DNA of 64,000 nt from Streptomyces sp. DG1A-41 (GTDB lineage: Bacteria; Actinomycetota; Actinomycetes; Streptomycetales; Streptomycetaceae): positions 6,905,001 to 6,969,000 of the forward strand of contig NZ_CP146350.1 in NCBI RefSeq assembly GCF_037055355.1. Direction: 5' to 3'. Of the stretch, positions 59,504 to 64,000 are shown piece by piece (the first letter of the stretch is position 1; each line of letters opens with the position of its first letter). Made by a program: the position numbers and the translations under genes. The notes beneath the pieces were generated by a model that saw nothing but the letters and a program-made list of their open reading frames with translations, did not search any database and was not told the origin of the DNA.

Positions 59504-59844
59504 CTGAAGTCGCCCACGGTCCAGGCGCTGACCTCTTCGATCGCGACGCGGTACATTCCGCCCGTCTCCGGGATCCCCACGGTGCCCTGAAGGATGCGGG
59601 CGACATGGAAGTGAAGATGCGTGGGCGGCCCGTTCTTCACAGGAGCGCCGAAGACGGCGGAGAACTCGCCCAAGCGCTCCGAATCCGTGAGCACGTCCGA
59701 CACCCTCTGCCTCCACACCGCTTCTGGAGCCAGTCGACCGGTGATGACAGCACCGCCGGTGACCACGGTCAGGGACATCTGATTGCTCTGCCCGGATTCC
59801 ACCAGGGCGGCGACTTCAACCAGCAGCTCGTCAGGCTTCGACAT
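59488..59844 (-). CDS. GvpU-like accessory protein
   Basis: 118 residues. The pattern LTVVTGGAVITGRLAPEAVWRQRVSDVL, then THLHFHVARILQGTVGIPETGGMYRVAIEEVSAWTVGDFSYS, resembles gas vesicle accessory protein GvpU (a strand GAVI.G, a helix, an IHL strand, a final strand set with G.Y.R..I..V..W..G). No other gas vesicle gene is near, so a different role is possible. ATG at 59844. Confidence 0.5.
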   Translation of the reverse strand: MSKPDELLVEVAALVESGQSNQMSLTVVTGGAVITGRLAPEAVWRQRVSDVLTDSERLGEFSAVFGAPVKNGPPTHLHFHVARILQGTVGIPETGGMYRVAIEEVSAWTVGDFSYSDR

Positions 59845-59858
59845 GAGGCAGAGTGTAT

Positions 59859-60191
59859 TCACCAGCCGTCCGGCTGCCTGAGCGGTGCCGCCACCGGGCA
59901 CGGCGGGCGCTCACAGAGAAGTACTCTCGCGGTCCCGGGGGAGCCGGGCGGCCAGGACGGTGGCGCCGCGTACCAAGGGCGTGGCCAGGCCGGGGGCAGG
60001 GCGGCGAGGGATGCTTCGATGAGGCCGCCGCCGCAGGTTTTGTAGCGGGGAATGGCGACGCGCTCCAGCAGCAGCGTCGCACAGCCTTTCTCGGCGGCGA
60101 CGCGGGCGGCGGTGGCGCCTGCCGGGTCTGCGCCGACGACGATCACGTCCCAGGTGCCGGGCGTGCGGGTGGGGGCGGAAGGAGGAGGCAT
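59859..60191 (-). pseudogene. Geranylgeranyl-reductase-like FAD oxidoreductase, N-terminal fragment
   Basis: Starts with WDVIVVGADPAGATAARVAAEKG and continues ERVAIPRYKTCGGGLIEASLAALPP, the N-terminus of geranylgeranyl reductase family proteins. The Rossmann motif GxGxxG is changed to GADPAG. After about 65 residues homology is lost and the frame ends at 59859. Clearly non-functional. Confidence 0.6.
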
Positions 60192-60309
60192 ACGAAGGGT
60201 CACCTGGCGTCGGGCGAAACGGGCGGCGGGAAAGGCCGGTTGGATACGACCGCGAGGTGGCGGCCGGCTCCGCACCGGGAGGCGCGTCCTCCTGCCCGTG
60301 TTACGGGTC

Positions 60310-60570
60310 GAAGGGGCGCTTCCTGCGCGTTGATCCCGGTGAACTCCGGCTCGTGGGCGTAGACGTCGTCGAGGAAGCAGCCGTAGCGCAGCCGGGCCGC
60401 GACCTGGTCGGGAAACCGGCCAGCTCCACCTGCTCCCACCGCTCGCCGGGCACCTCCCGCACCGTGTCCCGGCGCGCCGTCAACAACCGCCAGAGCGAGG
60501 TGAGGGAGCGGACGGCACCAGGGAAGCGGCAGGCGGGCTCCGACGATCGCGACGGGTTCGTCCTGAGCCG
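60310..60570 (-). pseudogene. Type I PKS ketosynthase N-terminal fragment, frameshifted
   Basis: Three pieces in two reverse frames add up to the start of a modular PKS ketosynthase: DEPVAIVGA, then CRFPGAVRSLTSLWRLL...REVPGERWEQ, then YGCFLDDVYAHEPEFTGINAQEA. The active-site Cys region and everything downstream are absent. It is a relic of a type I PKS gene. Confidence 0.6.
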
Positions 60571-60977
60571 CTCCGGGCTGCTCGATGCCGGGGTGTACAC
60601 GCATGGGTGGTCCGTCCTTCACGCACGAGGGAACGTGGAGGCGGCCGGCTTCGGGAGCGCTCCACCGCGCCGTCGGATCGATAGCGCGAGGCACCGGCCA
60701 TTTCGGCATGTGGCTGGTGGTGCGCCAAGGACATACGCGCTGCGGGCGGTTGTGCGTCGGGGGCGGCAACGCCCCAACGCACCTGATTCAGCCGCTTGGG
60801 CAGGCGCTTGAACGATCATCGGTGTCGTGTCGGCGACTCTTTGTATTTTCCCACCCCGCACGCACCGTTCCGATAGCATGTTCGATCGCGTCACGATCAC
60901 CCTCATGACCACCAACACATCGAATAAGACAATTGATACCTATAACAACGCGGATCTTCTCGCGATTAAGACGCAGA
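60571..60977. other. About 400 bp without a gene; AT-rich right half
   Basis: No product recognised. From about 60890 the sequence turns AT-rich (ACAATTGATACCTATAACAA near 60930), which suggests the promoter of the PAP2 gene, though no clear -35/-10 pair was found. Confidence 0.4.
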
Positions 60978-62303
60978 ATGGCGTTCGCCGCATGGCCTCG
61001 ACCGCGGACGATGCTGTGGGCCACGGCGGGTGTGGTGGTCCTCGGGTTTCTCATCGCGCTGGAGATCGCCGCGCGCCGCTACGGGCTGCCCGGGCCGATC
61101 ACCTGCCAGGTGCGGGAGGTGATCGTCGCCCCCAAATCCGGCTTCCTGCTGTACGCCTGCATGGCGCTGACGATGGTGGTGCTCACCCGGCGGCAACGGT
61201 TCATCGCGTTCGGCGCCGCGATCGGCATCGACGCCGTTTTCCTGGTGGCGCGGTGGGCGGTCGGCGCCGATCTGACCGACGGCCATCCCTTCGGCAACGG
61301 CGCGTTGTGGGTGATTCTGGGTGTTGCGGTCATCGCTGTGACGCGGCGCACCGGCCAGGAACGTGTCCTGCTGCTGAAGGGCGTCGGGCTGGGCCTGCTG
61401 CTGGTGGCCGGCCGCAAGACCGGTGACACCTGGCTGCTCATCACCTCGAAGACCCGCCCGATGGTGCTCGACCCGTACCTGGCGACCGCCGACCACGCGC
61501 TGGGCAACCCGTCGTGGCTGGTGGGCCGGATCGTCACGGCCACCGGCCCGGTCGGTGCCCGTGCCCTCGACTACGTCTACGCCCAACTGGCGGTGGCCGC
61601 GGTCGTCGTCGCGCTGTACCAGCTGCGCAACGTGGCGGCCGAGCGCCGCTTCCCGCGCCATCACCTGGTGCGCACCTTCCTGGTCATCGGCCTCCTCGGG
61701 CCGGGCATCTACATGGTCTTCCCGGTCGTCGGACCGATCTTCGCCTACGGCGCCGACGGCGGGCACTGGGCGGTGGCCAACCTGTGGCCGGACCTGCCGC
61801 CGCCGATCAGCGCCGTCCCGCACGAGATACCGTTCGACGGGATCACCCCCCGCAACTGCATGCCCAGCCTGCACACGGCTTGGGCCACCGCGATCTACAT
61901 CCATTCCCGCAAGGGCCCGCGCGTGCTGCGCTACGCGGGCACGTTCTGGCTGATCGCCACACTCACCGCGACGCTGGGTTTCGGCTACCACTACGGCGTG
62001 GACCTCGTGGCCGGCGTGGTGTTCACGGTCACGATCGAGGCGGCCCTGCGCTCGCTCGAACGCGGCTGGGACCGGTCGGGAATCCAGCTGGTCACCTACG
62101 GAGTGGCGGTCTTCACCGCGCTGTTGCTCTCCTACCGCTATCTGCCGATGGAGATGGCCGAGCGTCCGTGGCTGTTCGGACCGCTGCTCATTCTGGCGAT
62201 GTCCTCGGTGATCTACGGCTACGTACGGACCACCGGTCAGTGGGAAACGAAGGCCGTGCCGGCGCGGCAGTCGCAACCCGATCCCGAACTGGTCAGCGGG
62301 TGA
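60978..62303 (+). CDS. PAP2-superfamily membrane protein
   Basis: 441 residues, roughly ten membrane spans. The phosphatase/transferase motifs are RNCMPSLHTAWATAI (PSxH) and GFGYHYGVDLVAGV (SRxxxxxHxxxD-like, with the catalytic His-Asp). Related proteins include inositol phosphoryl transferases and lipid phosphatases. It may act on prenyl-phosphate or lipid head groups at the membrane. Start is uncertain: ATG at 60978 used; TTG at 60933 is in frame upstream. It overlaps the convergent small gene by 11 bp. Confidence 0.8.
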   Translation: MAFAAWPRPRTMLWATAGVVVLGFLIALEIAARRYGLPGPITCQVREVIVAPKSGFLLYACMALTMVVLTRRQRFIAFGAAIGIDAVFLVARWAVGADLTDGHPFGNGALWVILGVAVIAVTRRTGQERVLLLKGVGLGLLLVAGRKTGDTWLLITSKTRPMVLDPYLATADHALGNPSWLVGRIVTATGPVGARALDYVYAQLAVAAVVVALYQLRNVAAERRFPRHHLVRTFLVIGLLGPGIYMVFPVVGPIFAYGADGGHWAVANLWPDLPPPISAVPHEIPFDGITPRNCMPSLHTAWATAIYIHSRKGPRVLRYAGTFWLIATLTATLGFGYHYGVDLVAGVVFTVTIEAALRSLERGWDRSGIQLVTYGVAVFTALLLSYRYLPMEMAERPWLFGPLLILAMSSVIYGYVRTTGQWETKAVPARQSQPDPELVSG

Positions 62304-62667
62304 GCAGGACCGTCAGAGCGCTCACTCCGCCCGCGCAGGCGAGGACGGCACAGGCGCAGGCGGCGTGGCGGCGGAGCAGGGTGTGCCGGAGGGCGGCGTA
62401 GCGGCTCTCGTACTCCTGTCGCAGCTCCTCGGCCCGCCGGACCGTGCTGTGCAGCAGCTGGCGTGTGACGTCGAGGCGCCGGCGGATGTAGTGGCCGGTG
62501 AGTTCCTCTGCTTGGGTGATGGTCAGCCACGGCATCCGTGCGCAGAGGTCTTCGGCCTCGCGACGTGCCTGGTCGCGATGGGCGTGCGCGAGGAGGTAGC
62601 CCTCCGCCTCGTCGGCCAGCGCGTGCCGCTGGTCGTCGTGAGGCGCCTCGTGACCGCCGCGTCTCAC
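62293..62667 (-). CDS. Small protein coupled to ctaD
   Basis: 124 residues, mostly helical and charged ([54 protein letters not shown]), with one C-terminal membrane span ([20 protein letters not shown]). GTG at 62667 overlaps the ctaD stop (GTGA), so it is translated with cytochrome oxidase subunit I. Function unknown; a membrane-anchored coiled-coil accessory protein is a fair description. Confidence 0.7.
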   Translation of the reverse strand: MRRGGHEAPHDDQRHALADEAEGYLLAHAHRDQARREAEDLCARMPWLTITQAEELTGHYIRRRLDVTRQLLHSTVRRAEELRQEYESRYAALRHTLLRRHAACACAVLACAGGVSALTVLLTR

Positions 62668-64000
62668 GGCCGTTCGCCCTTGTGCCCGTCGGCCTCGACG
62701 ACATCGCGTTTGCCGGTGTTCTCCGCCTCGTCCAGCTGGGCCACGTCGGGATGGTGCAGGTCGAAGGCGGGGGATTCGGAGCGGATGCGCGGCAGGGTGA
62801 GGAAGTTGTGCCGCGGGGGCGGACACGAGGTCGCCCACTCCAGGGAACGCCCGTACCCCCACGGGTCGTCGACCTCGACCCGCTTGCCCTCCTGGGCGGT
62901 CTTCCACACGTTGTACAGGAACGGCAGAGTGGACAGGCCCAGCAGGAACGCGCCGATCGACGAGAGGGTGTTGAGCGCGGTGAAACCGTCCGCGGCGAGG
63001 TAGTCGGCGTAGCGGCGGGGCATGCCTTCGGCACCCAGCCAGTGCTGCACCAGGAACGTGGTGTGGAAGCCCACGAAGAGCGTCCAGAAGTGGATCTTCT
63101 CGAGGCGTTCGTCCAGCATCGTGCCGGTCATCTTCGGCCACCAGAAGCTGAAGCCGCCGAACATCGCGAACACGATCGTGCCGAAGAGCACGTAGTGGAA
63201 GTGCGCGATCACGAAGTAGGAGTCGGTCACGTGCCAGTCCAGGGGCGGCGAGCCGAGGATGACGCCGGTCAGACCGCCGAAGAGGAACGTGACCAGGAAG
63301 CCGGCCGCCCACAGCATCGGCGGCTCGAAGGACAGCGAGCCCTTCCACATGGTGCCGATCCAGTTGAAGAACTTCACCCCCGTCGGCACGGCGATCAGAT
63401 ACGTCATGAAGGAGAAGAACGGCAACAGCACCGCCCCGGTGGCGAACATGTGGTGCGCCCACACCGTCACGGACAGCCCGGCGATGGCGATCGTGGCGCC
63501 GATCAGCCCCGTGTAACCGAAGATCGGCTTACGCGCGAACACGGGGATGATCTCGGTGATCACGCCGAAGAACGGCAGGGCCAGGATGTACACCTCGGGG
63601 TGGCCGAAGAACCAGAACAGATGCTGCCAGAGGACCGCGCCGCCGTTCTCCGCGTTGAACACCTGCGCCCCGAAGCGGCGGTCGGCCTCCAGCACCAGCA
63701 GCGCGGCGGCCAGCACCGGGAACGCCAGCAGCACCAGCACCGAGGTGAGCAGCACGTTCCAGGTGAAGATCGGCATCCGGAACATGGTCATGCCGGGGGC
63801 GCGCATGCAGATGATCGTGGTGATGAAGTTGACGGAGCCGAGGATGGTGCCGAACCCGGACAGCGCCAGGCCCATGATCCACAGGTCCCCGCCGACCTGG
63901 GGGGTGCGCTCCCCGCCGCTGAGCGGGGTGTAGGCGGTCCAGCCGAAGTCGGCGGCGCCCTGGGGGGTGAGCAGGCTGCCGAGCACGATCAGACCGCCGA
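62664..64000 (-). CDS. ctaD: Cytochrome c oxidase subunit I, 5' end outside window
   Basis: 445 residues are visible; the frame is open to the right edge, and about 130 N-terminal residues are missing. Copper-B and haem ligands are present: [15 protein letters not shown] (His and the cross-linked Tyr), WAHHMFATG (two His), and [10 protein letters not shown] (haem His pair). It reduces oxygen in the respiratory aa3 oxidase. The [25 protein letters not shown] tail is typical of actinobacterial CtaD. Followed by an overlapping small gene. Streptomyces often carry more than one ctaD; this may be the second copy. Confidence 0.95.
   Translation of the reverse strand, partial: GGLIVLGSLLTPQGAADFGWTAYTPLSGGERTPQVGGDLWIMGLALSGFGTILGSVNFITTIICMRAPGMTMFRMPIFTWNVLLTSVLVLLAFPVLAAALLVLEADRRFGAQVFNAENGGAVLWQHLFWFFGHPEVYILALPFFGVITEIIPVFARKPIFGYTGLIGATIAIAGLSVTVWAHHMFATGAVLLPFFSFMTYLIAVPTGVKFFNWIGTMWKGSLSFEPPMLWAAGFLVTFLFGGLTGVILGSPPLDWHVTDSYFVIAHFHYVLFGTIVFAMFGGFSFWWPKMTGTMLDERLEKIHFWTLFVGFHTTFLVQHWLGAEGMPRRYADYLAADGFTALNTLSSIGAFLLGLSTLPFLYNVWKTAQEGKRVEVDDPWGYGRSLEWATSCPPPRHNFLTLPRIRSESPAFDLHHPDVAQLDEAENTGKRDVVEADGHKGERP

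Overview
The window is high-GC actinobacterial DNA and almost certainly Streptomyces. It has a type II polyketide synthase cluster, GTG starts, many 4-base stop/start overlaps, rare TTA codons placed in a few secondary-metabolism genes, and an acyl-CoA carboxylase epsilon subunit.

Layout. 1-7.8 kb is a patchwork left boundary. It holds the tail of an NRPS condensation domain, an HxlR regulator with a haloalkane-dehalogenase-like hydrolase, a SnoaL-like protein, remnants of a tyrosine recombinase and of a transporter, an XRE regulator facing an MFS exporter, and a broken peroxiredoxin. 7.8-24.6 kb is an aromatic polyketide core in the order oxygenase, cyclase, KS-alpha, KS-beta, ACP, ketoreductase, aromatase, (inserted P450/ferredoxin/FAD enzyme/ferredoxin reductase), oxygenase-reductase fusion, malonyltransferase, carboxylase beta and epsilon, second acyltransferase. 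This is the gene order known for angucyclines (E-F-A-B-C-D-L-M) with a redox cassette inserted between L and M. The fusion carries its own internal ribosome binding site and start for the reductase half. 24.6-36.4 kb holds an exporter with a TetR regulator, tailoring enzymes (an acyl-CoA-dehydrogenase-type flavin monooxygenase and an FMN reductase, two NmrA-like reductases, an alpha/beta hydrolase, a berberine-bridge-type oxidase), a MarR regulator and an atypical OmpR-type response regulator. No glycosyltransferase or methyltransferase is visible, so the product is predicted to be an oxidatively tailored, unglycosylated angucyclinone. The biotin carboxylase subunit is not in the window. TTA codons in the first oxygenase, the late oxidase and the response regulator suggest bldA control.

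36.4-44.6 kb is a decayed accessory stretch. It has a small membrane protein, a type VII secretion substrate fragment, an IS5-family insertion sequence (39542-40427, TTA target duplication), a T4-beta-family protein and a multiply frameshifted superfamily 1 helicase.

45-59.5 kb is a fructan/fructose utilisation locus. It comprises a Frc-type ABC importer operon with a LacI regulator, a divergent fructokinase, a secreted GH32 fructanase with a nested inserted module, an ABM protein, a second LacI regulator, a CUT1 importer and an intracellular GH32 enzyme. Identically spaced paired operators lie before the importer/kinase and before the secreted enzyme, tying these genes into one regulon.

59.5-64 kb has a GvpU-like gene, fragments of a geranylgeranyl-reductase-like gene and of a type I PKS ketosynthase, a PAP2 membrane protein, and the 3' part of a cytochrome c oxidase subunit I gene with an overlapping small gene. 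Several single-base frameshifts in otherwise conserved genes (peroxiredoxin, helicase, sugar permease, fructokinase) mean that sequence error should be excluded before calling them dead.
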